Numbered from the stretch's first letter, positions 39,368-48,322 are shown. The stretch: 64,000 nt of DNA from Pelagibacterium luteolum (GCF_900100665.1 NZ_FNCS01000002.1:186001-250000), one strand, 5' to 3'. Program-made: numbers and translations. The notes: generated by a model from the sequence alone, not told the origin.

Positions 39368-42300
39368 CTAAACCTCTCCATGCGCCGCCAGCCCCGGCCC
39401 CAGCACCGGGCTGACCTGTTGAACCGTCCAGCCAAATCCCGCCGGCACGCCGCCAAAATCGGCCTCCTGCGCCGCCGTCGAATAGCTCCAGCCGCTCTCT
39501 CCCACATCGACCTGGCGCACCCGAGCATCGCCATCGAAGACGCAAACCCGATACCGCTCGGGCGCGATGTCCAGCGGCACCTCGCCAAAGCTCCAGTCAT
39601 TGCCGCCCACCCGGCTGCGCCGTATCCACGACAGCGCCAACGCGCCCGTTTCGTCCCGCCGCGCCGTCAGATGCACCGGCGCCAGCGGCAGCACCGGCTC
39701 GGAGCCCATCGCCACCGCCTCCGTTCGCCCTTCGACATCGGCCGGCCCGGCAAAAACCCGCACATCGCGCGTGCCACTCAATTCGCCCTGCCCGAGCGCC
39801 ATCCGCAGGCATGCGGCGTTGATCACCATCACCGCCTGCCCGCTCGCCGCCGCCCCCGGCACCGTGCCTCGCAATCCGCGCAGCAGCCCCGAGAGCCGAT
39901 ACCGCCTCGGCGCGACAAGCTCCGCCGTTTCGAACCCGACCAGCTCCCAGCCCCCGCCATCCGACTGCACCGCAATTCGGTTGGCGGACGCCAGCACCGT
40001 CATCGGCTCGCCCGACGCCACATGCCCGCTCGAGAGTTCGATCTCCATCGTCTCGCCTCGCGCCCAGACACCCAATGGCCCTGCCTCAAGTCTCGCCGTC
40101 AAAACACCCACGGTGCCGCGCGCCGAAATCGTCCCCAGCGTCACCCCGCTCGCCGCATCGCGCAGCGTGATCGGTCCGGGCCAGGGCTGGGCATAGGCCG
40201 CCGCTACCAGCTCGCTCCCGCCCGCCCCATCGGGCAAATGCGCGATCACCACCAGCGGCTGTGCCGCGATCGGTGGCCGCACCACACTCCAGCGCCGCTC
40301 TGTCGGCGACACGGCAATCGTCGCCGCATCCCCATGCGCCAGCGTCGACACCCGTCGCTCGAACCCGTCCCGCACCGCCTCGATTCGAAACGGCTCTTCA
40401 CCCTCCAGCGTCACCAGATCGCCGGGCTCCAGCGCGAGCGCCGATGGTGGCAGCGCGAAATCGAGCGCGTCGGAGGCCGTCGCCTGCCGCATCAGCATCG
40501 CCCTGGCCGCAAACCGCGCCGCGTCCGCCTCCAGCACCAGCCCGCTCTCGGCCCCAACGTTCCGCGCGCCCACTGGCGACACCGCCAGAACCGCGGATGT
40601 GCGATAATCGATATCGCGGTCGAAATGATTGAGCGTCAGCCGCCCCGCGGTTTCCGCCGGGTCGCCGCGCCTGCGGCTCGTCACCGGCCCATCGCCCCGC
40701 TCCAGATCGTCCGCCTCCAGCCCCAGCACCGCCCCCACCTCGGGCGAAATCCACTCGATCTTTCCCAACCGGTCGCGCACCGCAAGCCCGCCCGCCTCGG
40801 CGAGATTGGCCGCGACGTCGCGCAAGCTCGCCACCGCCTCGACGCCGAGTCCCGTCACCATCGGCGGCACCGCATCGATCCGCCCGGTCGCAACGCCATA
40901 TTCATCGGCGATCGCCGCCAGCATTTCGCCGAGCCCCGCCGCGCCCAAACGCCCGTTCAGCCAATGCCCGGTCGAATAATTCGCCGCGTCAGCCCACACA
41001 TCGGCCAGCCCCGGAAACGCCGGATAGGGCCGCGCGTCCCAGCACCAGATGTAAATCCGGTCGGTATCGAGCATCCGCCCGCCATAGACCGGCGATGTCG
41101 GATTGTGCGCCCCCGTCGCCCGCCAATACTGGTGGCACGCCCGCAGCGCCTGCCGCTGCACCAGGGCATCGGGCCGCCCGGTCGAAAATGCCGGCCGCTT
41201 ATCCTCTGAACTCTTGGGGTCCCCAAACGCATTCGGCCCGTTCGGCCCCTTGTCCACCGCCCCGCACCCGAATTCCGTCAGCCAGACCGGTTTCGACCGC
41301 GGCACCCAATCGGTCGTCGTCCCACTGCGCACCCCGCCCACGCGGTTATGGTGCGGTTGGCTCCACCAATTGACCAGATCCTTGTAGCGCCAGACCCAGT
41401 CCTCCCCATGCGCTCCGTCCGAAATCGGGGTCCGCGCCTGCGCCGCCCGATCCGCGACCGAGGCATAGAACCAGTCGAACCCCTCGCCCCCGGCAATATT
41501 GCCCTTCAAATACTCAAGCTCATAGATCGACCGCGCCTTTTGCGCATCGAGATGCCCCTGCCCGTCCCGCCAGTCGGCCATCGGCATATAATTGTCGATC
41601 CCCACGGCATCGATATTCTCATCGGCCCACAGCGGATCGAGATGGAAAATCTTGTCCCCCGGCGCGCCCTCCGGCTGCAGCCCGGAATATTCCGACCAGT
41701 CTGCCGCATAGGTGATTTTTGTCCCACCCCCGACGATCCCCCGCACGTCCGCCGCCAGTGCCTTCAACGCATCGACAAACGGAAACTGGGTTGCCCCCGA
41801 CCGCACCCAGGTCAGATGCCGCATTTCCGACCCGATGAGAAACGCCTCGACGCCCCCGGCTTCTTCGGCCAACGCCGCATAGTGCAAGATCATCTCGCGA
41901 TAGCCATTGGTGATGAACGCCGCCACCTGCGCCCCCGCCCCAGCCGTACCGTCCGGTGATCCGGCAACACCCGGCGCCGGATGGCACGTAATCCGCCCCC
42001 TCCAAGGATGGGCCGGCTGCCCGGCCCCAAGCGTAAACGGATCGATCAGCCCATTGCCCACCGGCACGTCCATCATCACGAACGGATAGAGCGTCACCGA
42101 AATCCCGCGCGCCCTCAAATCCCTGATCGCCGCGATCACCGATGCATCCGACGGCGTCCCGCCATAGGCCGGTCCACCCGCGTGCTCGCTCACCACATTG
42201 GCCGCACCGCGCGTCAGCCCGGCCACCGCCCATTCGGTCCCCTCGACCTGCCGTCCCGCCGCCTCGACGCGCGGCTCGACAACGCATTCTCCGCACCGCA

Positions 42301-43111
42301 GATCGGTCCCGAACCAGCTCACCACCAGCCCGACATGCTTTAGATTGGGGCACAGCGCCAAAAGCTCGTCGATCGACACATCCCAGTTCGAGCGCAACCC
42401 GCTCGCATGGGTATTTTCCGCCTCGGTCTCCCCGCGCCCGACCACCCGGACACGCGGCGCGGGGTCATAGCCGAATTCAGTGGATCCGGGGATCACGCAC
42501 ATCGCCCGTATGTCGCGCTCCAGGTCCCCCACCGGACGGCACACTTCCACCGAGATATTGGGTATGCGATTTCCGAACGGGGTCAGGTCCAGCCGCTCGA
42601 AAACGATATAGCACAGCCCCCGATATGCCGGCGCCTCGCCCTGCTTTGCGGCAATGAGCCCATCAGCATTTTGTGTCCGCGTCCCGCGATAAAACCGCAG
42701 CGAAAGCCCTTCGGTCTCAAGCACACGCCCATCGGCCCAAATGCGCCCCATATGGGCAACTTCGCCCTCGCACAGCGCCACGGCAAAACTCGCCGCGATC
42801 GCCTCCTCCTCAGCCTGTCGCCCAAACCCTTTCGATCCCGAATTTTCCGGCGTGATCCGCTCGAGTTCGGTCGCCCAGATCACATTCCCGGCTACCCGGC
42901 ACCAGCCATAAACGCGTGGAATGGCACCGCCTTCGCTAGACCCTGTCAGCCGGACATCGCTCCCCTGTGCAACCGGCCGTTCGCCAAAAATCGCCCCATC
43001 GATGGCGCTCCCCGCCAGCGCCCCCAGCGCCCGCCCGATCGTCGCCCCGATCGGCCCAGCCACAGCGCCGCCGACCATCTGGCCAGCCAGCGTTAATGCA
43101 AGAGTTGCCAT
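39368..43111 (-). CDS. GTA baseplate megatron protein (gp15), TIM-barrel-like tail protein
   Basis: 1247 residues. An N-terminal Gly/Ala-rich hydrophobic stretch (LTLAGQMVGGAVAGPIGATIGRALGALAGSA), then conserved phage-tail sequence, a TIM-barrel-like domain around residues 440-740 (EAFLIGSEMRHLTWVRSG; TYAADWSEYSGLQPEGAPGD; DAVGIDNYMPMADWRDGQG; WLTEFGCGAVDKGPNGPN) and a C-terminal putative tail domain. It is the counterpart of RcGTA gp15, the large baseplate protein that contacts the outer membrane during DNA delivery. Length is close to the family norm. Confidence 0.92.
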   Translation of the reverse strand: MATLALTLAGQMVGGAVAGPIGATIGRALGALAGSAIDGAIFGERPVAQGSDVRLTGSSEGGAIPRVYGWCRVAGNVIWATELERITPENSGSKGFGRQAEEEAIAASFAVALCEGEVAHMGRIWADGRVLETEGLSLRFYRGTRTQNADGLIAAKQGEAPAYRGLCYIVFERLDLTPFGNRIPNISVEVCRPVGDLERDIRAMCVIPGSTEFGYDPAPRVRVVGRGETEAENTHASGLRSNWDVSIDELLALCPNLKHVGLVVSWFGTDLRCGECVVEPRVEAAGRQVEGTEWAVAGLTRGAANVVSEHAGGPAYGGTPSDASVIAAIRDLRARGISVTLYPFVMMDVPVGNGLIDPFTLGAGQPAHPWRGRITCHPAPGVAGSPDGTAGAGAQVAAFITNGYREMILHYAALAEEAGGVEAFLIGSEMRHLTWVRSGATQFPFVDALKALAADVRGIVGGGTKITYAADWSEYSGLQPEGAPGDKIFHLDPLWADENIDAVGIDNYMPMADWRDGQGHLDAQKARSIYELEYLKGNIAGGEGFDWFYASVADRAAQARTPISDGAHGEDWVWRYKDLVNWWSQPHHNRVGGVRSGTTTDWVPRSKPVWLTEFGCGAVDKGPNGPNAFGDPKSSEDKRPAFSTGRPDALVQRQALRACHQYWRATGAHNPTSPVYGGRMLDTDRIYIWCWDARPYPAFPGLADVWADAANYSTGHWLNGRLGAAGLGEMLAAIADEYGVATGRIDAVPPMVTGLGVEAVASLRDVAANLAEAGGLAVRDRLGKIEWISPEVGAVLGLEADDLERGDGPVTSRRRGDPAETAGRLTLNHFDRDIDYRTSAVLAVSPVGARNVGAESGLVLEADAARFAARAMLMRQATASDALDFALPPSALALEPGDLVTLEGEEPFRIEAVRDGFERRVSTLAHGDAATIAVSPTERRWSVVRPPIAAQPLVVIAHLPDGAGGSELVAAAYAQPWPGPITLRDAASGVTLGTISARGTVGVLTARLEAGPLGVWARGETMEIELSSGHVASGEPMTVLASANRIAVQSDGGGWELVGFETAELVAPRRYRLSGLLRGLRGTVPGAAASGQAVMVINAACLRMALGQGELSGTRDVRVFAGPADVEGRTEAVAMGSEPVLPLAPVHLTARRDETGALALSWIRRSRVGGNDWSFGEVPLDIAPERYRVCVFDGDARVRQVDVGESGWSYSTAAQEADFGGVPAGFGWTVQQVSPVLGPGLAAHGEV

Positions 43112-43185
43112 AGTCCCCGTCCGTTATCCTTGCGCACCGCATTGCGCCTATATGCCTTCGCCCGAGCCTCGCGTGCCCCACCACC

Positions 43186-43224
43186 GTCATCCCGGACTTG
43201 ATCCGGGACCCAGTATGCTCCGCG
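43186..43224. repeat. Half copy of the dispersed inverted repeat (copy 2)
   Basis: GTCATCCCGGACTTGATCCG followed by GGACCCAGTATGCTCCGCG: the left arm of the 110-bp family without its right arm. It lies between gp15 and gp14. Confidence 0.8.
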
Positions 43225-43258
43225 CCAGCATTTCCAGCGCCCACACCCCCCGAGCCTA

Positions 43259-43298
43259 CTCCCTCTCCCTCGGAGGAGAGGGTTGGGGTGAGGGGGCC
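43259..43298. repeat. Second REP-like repeat family, copy A
   Basis: CTCCCTCTCCCTCGGAGGAG followed by AGGGTTGGGGTGAGGGGGCC. The palindromic head CTCCCTCTCCCT/AGGAGAGGG and the GGTTGGGGTGAGGGGG tail recur at 45370 and, more diverged, at 51796. Confidence 0.7.
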
Positions 43299-43306
43299 CT
43301 GAGCGC

Positions 43307-43741
43307 TCAACCAGGCTTTGCCTCCGGAAACCGAAACACCCCCGCCACCCGCTTTTGCCAGTTCTCATCGAACGCCACCTCGACTACCCCCAGATGCTCC
43401 TGCGCATGAACGAACCGCCCGGCCTCTACCATCACGCCGCAATGGCGCGCCGGCCTGTGCCGCAGCAATGCCAACAGCACCACATCCCCCGGATGCGCCG
43501 CGCCGTTGACCCGTGCGAGATATCGCAGCGCCCCATCTTCCAGCGCCGTCCCGGCCCCAAGATCGCGCCAGTCAGGCCCATACGCCGGCACAGCAACCGC
43601 TTCCCCGCCCAGTGCCTGCCAGATGCCCCGCACCAGCCCCAGGCAGTCCGCCCCCGCCCCGCGCGTGGCCGCCTGATGCCTATAGGGCGTCCCGATCCAC
43701 CGCCGCGCCTCGGCCACAACCTGATCGGCCATCCCGCTCAT
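43307..43741 (-). CDS. GTA NlpC/P60 tail peptidase (gp14)
   Basis: 144 residues of the NlpC/P60 family. Catalytic Cys in GAGADCLGLVRGIW, catalytic His in RPARHCGVMVEAG and the third polar residue region RFVHAQEH. In RcGTA this protein sits in the tail tip and cuts peptidoglycan during DNA entry. Its ATG overlaps the gp13 stop by 4 bp. A 195-bp gap with two repeats separates it from gp15. Confidence 0.92.
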   Translation of the reverse strand: MSGMADQVVAEARRWIGTPYRHQAATRGAGADCLGLVRGIWQALGGEAVAVPAYGPDWRDLGAGTALEDGALRYLARVNGAAHPGDVVLLALLRHRPARHCGVMVEAGRFVHAQEHLGVVEVAFDENWQKRVAGVFRFPEAKPG

Positions 43742-44616
43742 CGCACCAGTGCCTCGCCATCCAGCCGGTCGGTCGCGCTGGGATATCGCAGCACGAAATC
43801 ATTGCCCGGAATGTGCGGAAACCCCTGAAAATTCGCGCCATTGCCGAACTTTGTCCGGCACGTCGCAAACTGCTTGTCGCATCCGGCAAAAACCCTCAGC
43901 GTGTCGCCGATCTCCACCCAGTCGCTCACCGCCCGCGCAAAGCCCAGCCGGTTCCCCGCCTGGGCCAAAATCGCCTCGCGCACGCCATCACGCTTCCCGC
44001 TTATCCACTGCGCGGTACCATCGACGAACCACCCGTCGGCAAACCCGCCCAGTTCCGACACCACGACCGTCCTGGCGTCCGCCATCCCGGTCACCGTCAC
44101 ATCCGCCCGATATGCCGCACCATCCAGATCGACCCCGCACCGCCCATCCCCCAAATGCGCATCGCACATGTGCTGGTAGAGTCGCCCCCTCGGTGCATTG
44201 AGCTGATGCTGCGCCGAGCGCAACTCGGCCCGGAACACTCCGTCCTCGCGGACGATTTCGCCGATCGTATCCACCCGGATCAGCTCGCGCTGGCCGATGA
44301 CCCGCCAGTTCACCCGCCAGCTTTCGATCCGCGCCCCGTCATAGCGCCCCAGCGCAATTTCATCCTCTGCGATCGCCGCCGAAGACAGCACGCCCAGCAC
44401 TTCCGAGGTCTGCGTCTGCGCCCCCAGCCGCTGCACCGTCTCGCTGCCGTCCAGCCCATCGGCCGGCGCATAATTCACCCCGCCAAACGCAAGCGGCACG
44501 TCATGATCGGTAAACCCAAGCACCGCCCCATCGGCCCGCTCCAGTTTCCAACACCAGCAGAGCGTCGTTGCCCCGCTCGCGATATGGGCCGCAAAGCCCT
44601 CGGAAAAATCCCTCAT
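43738..44616 (-). CDS. GTA baseplate hub protein (gp13, DUF2163)
   Basis: 292 residues of the DUF2163/phage BR0599 family. The N-terminal half begins MRDFSEGFAAHIASGATTLCW. The C-terminal half holds four spaced cysteines (HMCDAHLGDGRCGVD; VFAGCDKQFATC) before FGNGANFQGFPHIPGND, the pattern proposed to bind an iron-sulfur cluster in tail hub proteins. It forms the hub joining tail tube and baseplate. ATGA overlaps couple it to both neighbours. Confidence 0.9.
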   Translation of the reverse strand: MRDFSEGFAAHIASGATTLCWCWKLERADGAVLGFTDHDVPLAFGGVNYAPADGLDGSETVQRLGAQTQTSEVLGVLSSAAIAEDEIALGRYDGARIESWRVNWRVIGQRELIRVDTIGEIVREDGVFRAELRSAQHQLNAPRGRLYQHMCDAHLGDGRCGVDLDGAAYRADVTVTGMADARTVVVSELGGFADGWFVDGTAQWISGKRDGVREAILAQAGNRLGFARAVSDWVEIGDTLRVFAGCDKQFATCRTKFGNGANFQGFPHIPGNDFVLRYPSATDRLDGEALVR

Positions 44617-45215
44617 TCGCCCAACACCTCGATCACCGGAATGTTCGGCGCCATCGCGGCATCGAACTCTGACAGCTCGACCTCCAGCCGGTCCGTATCG
44701 AACCGTACCGGCACGTCGAACGCGAACCCCGCCCGCACCGCTGCGCCCGTCGCCGGCGCGTCGTCCAGCGTCACTAACCCCGTCAGCGCATCGACCGAAA
44801 ACGCCTCCACCGCGGCCCCGCCCACCGAAACCGAAACGCTCCCCGCCACCGGCTTTGTGATGGGGCGGTCATAGGCGTCAAAATCCCCGCCATAGCGCTT
44901 GACGAGTTGAAACTGCGTACGGCTCCCGTCCCCTGTCCCGATCCGCTGGTCGGCCCCCGACATCCAGTCCAGCCCGTCGCGCCATAAAAACGAATGAAAC
45001 CGCCCCCGCCGCTCCTCGAAAAACGCCAGCACCGCCTGCATGTCGGCCCGCGATTTGACCCCATACCCGGCATTGTAGCGCCGCCGCGCGTGCGCCCACC
45101 GCTGATTGCGCTCCTCGCGCCCCGACGCCAGGGTCACCACATCGGTCAACCGCACCGGCCCACCCTGCGCCCCCAGCGCGATATCGAGCGGAAACCGCAC
45201 CTGATGAAACGCCAT
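44613..45215 (-). CDS. GTA distal tail protein (gp12, DUF2460/TIGR02217)
   Basis: 200 residues matching DUF2460: MAFHQVRFPLDIALGAQGGP at the start, RNQRWAHARRRYNAGYGVKSRADMQAVLAFFEERRG, and FLWRDGLDWMSG. It is the counterpart of RcGTA gp12, the distal tail adaptor. The ATG at 45215 has GAGAGGA upstream; the frame runs to 45245 without a better start. A 374-bp non-coding gap lies upstream. Confidence 0.92.
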   Translation of the reverse strand: MAFHQVRFPLDIALGAQGGPVRLTDVVTLASGREERNQRWAHARRRYNAGYGVKSRADMQAVLAFFEERRGRFHSFLWRDGLDWMSGADQRIGTGDGSRTQFQLVKRYGGDFDAYDRPITKPVAGSVSVSVGGAAVEAFSVDALTGLVTLDDAPATGAAVRAGFAFDVPVRFDTDRLEVELSEFDAAMAPNIPVIEVLGE

Positions 45216-45369
45216 GAATTGTCCTCTCGATTGTTTGCACCGCATGGGGTCCGCCCCCTGCCCTCATGACAGGAGTATCCCCACCACGTACTCGCGTTTG
45301 CCCACCGCTCCGCCGCGTTCCCCCACCCCGTCGGCGTTTTCCCATCACCCAAATCCCGCCCCAACCTGA

Positions 45370-45409
45370 CTCCCTCTCCCTTGGGGGAGAGGGTTGGGGT
45401 GAGGGGGCC
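45370..45409. repeat. Second REP-like repeat family, copy B
   Basis: CTCCCTCTCCCTTGGGGGAG followed by AGGGTTGGGGTGAGGGGGCC, matching copy A with few changes. The following TAGCTGAGT resembles the end of the 51796 copy (TTGCTGAGT). Confidence 0.7.
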
Positions 45410-45452
45410 TAGCTGAGTCAGTAAAAGCCTCAACCCTGCCCCACCCACCACC

Positions 45453-45562
45453 GTCATCCCGGCCCTGCGCCGGGACCCAGTATGCTCCGCGCCAGAGACC
45501 GAACTAGGTCATCGCCTAAACCCTCGGAGCATACTGGATCCCGGGTCTCCGCCCAGGATGAC
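45453..45562. repeat. Dispersed 110-bp inverted repeat (copy 3)
   Basis: Left arm GTCATCCCGGCCCTGCGCCG ... CCCAGTATGCTCC, right arm GGAGCATACTGGATCCCGGG ... GCCCAGGATGAC, separated by a non-repeated centre. Total length is 110 bp, the same as copies 4 and 5. Confidence 0.85.
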
Positions 45563-45589
45563 GCCGGTGCAGGAGGCAGCACACTGCCC

Positions 45590-46138
45590 TTACGTCCCCC
45601 GCGACCCCCGCCGCACCGCCCGCAACAGCATCGCGCTCACTTCCGCCTCCGCCGCCGCAAAGCTCCGCGCATCGCTTGCCGTCACATTGAAATTCACCGT
45701 CACGCTCCCGCCCCCGCCGCCGGCAACACCCAGCCGCCCATCGGCCCCACGTCGTAGGGGCATGATCGCCTCCGGCCCCGCCTCGCCTGCCAGCCCCCAT
45801 TGCCCGGCCATCGGGAAATAGGTTGGCGCCGACAACACCCCACCCTTGGCAAAGGGCTTCACCCGCCCCAAAGCCGGATTCAGCCCCGTAAACAGGCTCT
45901 CGATCCCGCCCCCGACCATTTCGCCCAACGGCTTGAGCGCCGCTTTCAGCGCAATATCGGCAAACGCCCGCCCGATATCGCCAAGCAGCGTCCGCAAACT
46001 TCGCCCCTCCATGATCGCTCCCCGCAACCCCCGCGTCAGGCTCCCCGAAACTGACGATCCCAGATCCCGGATGCGCTCCAGCTCCACCGAAACGTCCGAC
46101 AGTTCCGCCTCAAAACTCTCGCCGAAAATCTCGCTCAT
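45590..46138 (-). CDS. GTA tail tape-measure protein (gp11)
   Basis: 182 residues. The N-terminal helical part (FEAELSDVSVELERIRDLGSSVSGSLTRGLRGAIMEGRSLRTLL) is followed by a Gly-rich hydrophobic middle (LGEMVGGGIESLFTG) and a domain with GGVLSAPTYFPMAGQWGLAGEAGPEAIMPL, the phage tape-measure C-terminal motif. It is much shorter than phage tape measures, as expected for the short GTA tail. Its ATG overlaps the preceding stop by 4 bp. Confidence 0.9.
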   Translation of the reverse strand: MSEIFGESFEAELSDVSVELERIRDLGSSVSGSLTRGLRGAIMEGRSLRTLLGDIGRAFADIALKAALKPLGEMVGGGIESLFTGLNPALGRVKPFAKGGVLSAPTYFPMAGQWGLAGEAGPEAIMPLRRGADGRLGVAGGGGGSVTVNFNVTASDARSFAAAEAEVSAMLLRAVRRGSRGT

Positions 46139-46335
46139 CGCCCCTCTCCATCTGGATGCCGCGCCATCAGCGCATCGAACGCATCGCGCCCCAGCGGCGC
46201 TGCCCGCCCGCGCCCCGCCAGCCCCTCATGGGCCGCCGCGATCTCGCGCGGCGTCATCGCCCAGAACGCCTGTGGCGCCAGCCGCAGCGTCCCCAGCCCG
46301 AACCCCATGACATCGGCCCAGGGAAACCCGCTCAT
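46135..46335 (-). CDS. GTA tail assembly chaperone (gp10.1, rcc01693-like)
   Basis: 66 residues: GFPWADVMGFGLGTLRLAPQAFWAMTPREIAAAHEG is the signature of the small rcc01693/DUF2376-type phage protein encoded between gp10 and the tape measure. It probably acts as a tail assembly chaperone with gp10. ATGA overlaps link it to both neighbours, and the start at 46335 is fixed by that coupling. Confidence 0.9.
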   Translation of the reverse strand: MSGFPWADVMGFGLGTLRLAPQAFWAMTPREIAAAHEGLAGRGRAAPLGRDAFDALMARHPDGEGR

Positions 46336-46646
46336 TGCGCCGCCCCGAACGTCGCCTCGAGCAGCCGCACGCAAATCCGCGCCGCCCCCGTCAACCCGCC
46401 CTCGATCGAGAGTCGCGCCAGATCGTCATCGGTGACAGCGTTCCCCGCGCCACGCAGCCCGGCGCCCAAAATCGCCGTCAAATCCCGTGCCGATACCCGC
46501 CCCTCGGCAAACCGCTCGACCAGCCCGTTGAGGTCGCCTGTCTGCAACCGAGCCTCCAGCTCCGCCAACGCGCCCAGCGTCAGGCACAGCGTTTTCGTCT
46601 CGCCGCCGATCTCGGCGTCGATTTCACCCCGTTGGGGATTGGCCAT
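46332..46646 (-). CDS. GTA gp10 family tail assembly protein
   Basis: 104 residues matching the GTA-gp10 family: NPQRGEIDAEIGGETKTLCLTLGALAELEARLQTGDLNGLVERF and a C-terminal ARICVRLLEATFGAA. It is likely a tail-chaperone partner of gp10.1. The gene immediately upstream in normal GTAs is gp9, but here a divergent toxin-antitoxin pair intervenes. Confidence 0.88.
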   Translation of the reverse strand: MANPQRGEIDAEIGGETKTLCLTLGALAELEARLQTGDLNGLVERFAEGRVSARDLTAILGAGLRGAGNAVTDDDLARLSIEGGLTGAARICVRLLEATFGAAQ

Positions 46647-46722
46647 GGCTGGCCCTCCATATCTGTGTTAGCTTGTGCTCGTTGCGACTATGTTGTGTTT
46701 ACATGTACACAGGGAGGCGAAC

Positions 46723-46992
46723 ATGCCCGCCACCACCACGCTCACCGTCCGCTTGTCGGCCGAAACCAAAGCCAAGCTCGACCGCCTGGCCAAGATCACA
46801 GAGCGCTCGAAATCGTTTCTCGCCGCCAAGGCGCTGGACGAGCATGTGACCCGCGAACTCGAAATCTGCGAAGGCATCCTTGAGGGGATTGCCGAGGCTG
46901 ACGCGGGCCGCACCGTACCGCATGAGGACGTCATGGCCGAAATGCAGGCCATTATCGATGCCGCTTCTGCCGAGCAGCGCAAGCGGGCCTGA
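46723..46992 (+). CDS. ParD/CopG-type antitoxin
   Basis: 89 residues. The N-terminal ribbon-helix-helix domain (TTTLTVRLSAETKAKLDRLAKITERSKSFLAAKALDEHVTREL) binds DNA, and the acidic C-terminal tail should wrap the toxin. AGGGAGG precedes the ATG. It lies on the opposite strand from the GTA genes around it, between gp10 and gp9, and is followed 3 bp later by the toxin gene. Confidence 0.9.
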   Translation: MPATTTLTVRLSAETKAKLDRLAKITERSKSFLAAKALDEHVTRELEICEGILEGIAEADAGRTVPHEDVMAEMQAIIDAASAEQRKRA

Positions 46993-46995
46993 CCG

Positions 46996-47277
46996 GTGCG
47001 GACCACACGGTGGACAAACGCCGCACAAGCCGACTTGCGTGGTGTCATCGCTTACATTGCCACTGATAATTCTTACCACGCTCAAACGGTTAAAGACCGT
47101 ATTCAGACCGCCGCCGACGGTCTGGCGCGATACAACACAGGTCGGCCAAGCCGTTTCCCGAACACTTACGAAAAGCTCGTCAGCGGATTGCCCTACATCC
47201 TCGTTTATCGCGTCGAGAAATCTACAATCGTCGTCCTGCGCCTCATCCACACCGCCCAATCCTACCCGCCGCGTTAG
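46996..47277 (+). CDS. RelE/ParE-family toxin
   Basis: 93 residues of the ParE fold: RWTNAAQADLRGVIAYIATDNSYHAQTVKDRIQTAADGLARYNTGRPSR and YEKLVSGLPYILVYRVEKSTIVVLRLIHTAQSYP. ParE members poison gyrase, RelE members cut mRNA; the sequence reads closer to ParE. It starts with GTG, 3 bp after the antitoxin stop. It is the only plus-strand operon inside the GTA cluster. Confidence 0.9.
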   Translation: MRTTRWTNAAQADLRGVIAYIATDNSYHAQTVKDRIQTAADGLARYNTGRPSRFPNTYEKLVSGLPYILVYRVEKSTIVVLRLIHTAQSYPPR

Positions 47278-47370
47278 GCGACTGGTCAGTCAGCGATCCC
47301 GGCTCGACCTACGCCCCATCCCGCGATGACGGCGCCGCACGCAGGAAATTCACCAACCCCTCCACCTTCA

Positions 47371-47391
47371 CCCCGGGATTTATTCCCGGGG
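47371..47391. repeat. Short hairpin related to the dispersed repeat
   Basis: CCCCGGGA / TCCCGGGG with a TTTAT loop, followed by GTCCAG. It resembles one arm of the 110-bp family and lies between the convergent toxin and gp9 genes. It may also act as a weak bidirectional terminator. Confidence 0.5.
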
Positions 47392-47436
47392 TCCAGCGCC
47401 ACCTCGCCCCTGCGCCAGCGTCATCGGCGCCCTCGC

Positions 47437-47850
47437 CTACCCCGCTGCGAACGTGATCTCCCCGGCACTCTCCAGCGCCAGCTCGAACGTCACTTCCCCC
47501 GCATGGTCGCCGGCAAATTCCAGCGCCACGATCTGGAATGGTCCTTCGACCACCCCGAAATCGGGCAAAATCAATTGCCAGTTGCGGATCGTCCCGCCGA
47601 AAAACAGCGCCCGCACCTGGGCATCCGACGCCCTGTCCTTAAAAATCCCCGCGCCCGAAACCGAGGCCCGCTTGATCCCGCCGCCGGCCAGAAGTTCCCG
47701 CCACCGCCCGGCGCTCTCGGCATCTGTCGTATCCACGCTCGCCGCGTTGAAGGCGAGCTGCTTGGTCCGCAGCCCCGCCACCGTCAAAAAACTCCCCGAC
47801 CCGGTCTGGTCGAGTTTGAGCAACATGTCTTTGCCACTCTGGGCCGTCAT
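47437..47850 (-). CDS. GTA major tail (tube) protein (gp9, TP901-1 family)
   Basis: 137 residues matching the TP901-1 major tail family: AQSGKDMLLKLDQTGSGSFLTVAGLRTKQLAFNAASVDTTDAESAGRWRELL at the start and AGEVTFELALESAGEITFAA at the end. It forms the tail tube and normally lies right before gp10; here the toxin-antitoxin insertion separates them by about 790 bp. Confidence 0.93.
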   Translation of the reverse strand: MTAQSGKDMLLKLDQTGSGSFLTVAGLRTKQLAFNAASVDTTDAESAGRWRELLAGGGIKRASVSGAGIFKDRASDAQVRALFFGGTIRNWQLILPDFGVVEGPFQIVALEFAGDHAGEVTFELALESAGEITFAAG

Positions 47851-47914
47851 CGCGTGTTCCTTCGATAAAAATTTCGAAACAATGTGGCCGCGTCAGCCGA
47901 AGGCTGAAACGCCC

Positions 47915-48322
47915 TCACCCCACCGCCTCCGAAAACAACCGCAGCTCCACGGCCGCCCTTGCCCGCCCCGTCGCCAGGTCGATCGCCGTCTCGGTCCGCA
48001 CGTGCCGGCGATGCGTCACAACATGCCCGCCCGTTTCCAGCGCCCCGCCCAGCGCCACGGCCTCGATCCGATCGGCGATCTGGATCGCCTTGATGCGCGA
48101 AGGCTGCGGGCTCCAGCAATGCACGGTCACCCGGTGCTCGAACCCCGGAGCATCGTCGCCGTCGCGCGGCACCGCATCATGGCGGAGGATCGCCACATAG
48201 GGCGGCTGCATCCCTCTGGGCGGCGCGTCGAAAACGGCGCCCTCCCCGATCAATAGCGCCAGCCCCGCATCCGCGCCCCATGCCGAAACCAGCCCCGTCT
48301 GAATATCTTCGAGCGCCGTCAT
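47915..48322 (-). CDS. GTA tail terminator/completion protein (gp8, DUF3168)
   Basis: 135 residues of DUF3168: DIQTGLVSAWGADAGLALLIGEGAVFDAPPRGMQPPYVAI, then TVHCWSPQPSRIKAIQIADRIEAVAL. This family closes the tail end at the head-tail joint. The ATG at 48322 overlaps the gp7 stop (ATGA); the longer frame to 48541 overlaps gp7 and is rejected. Confidence 0.9.
   Translation of the reverse strand: MTALEDIQTGLVSAWGADAGLALLIGEGAVFDAPPRGMQPPYVAILRHDAVPRDGDDAPGFEHRVTVHCWSPQPSRIKAIQIADRIEAVALGGALETGGHVVTHRRHVRTETAIDLATGRARAAVELRLFSEAVG

Larger units (their letters stand above)
45216..45589. other. Non-coding gap inside the GTA cluster
   Basis: 374 bp between gp11 and gp12, largely made of two repeat copies (45370-45409 and 45453-45562). 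I see no coding frame. The repeats look inserted, because the other tail genes are closely coupled. Confidence 0.7.

Noticed and set aside
38387-41209. 940-codon plus-strand frame opposite gp15 and DUF2793
   Set aside because: Arg/His/Pro-rich antisense shadow with no domain; the minus-strand GTA proteins match known families.
47374-47390. GGGAATAA on the minus strand as a further ECF promoter
   Set aside because: It is part of a palindromic repeat arm and has no CGTT box at the right distance.
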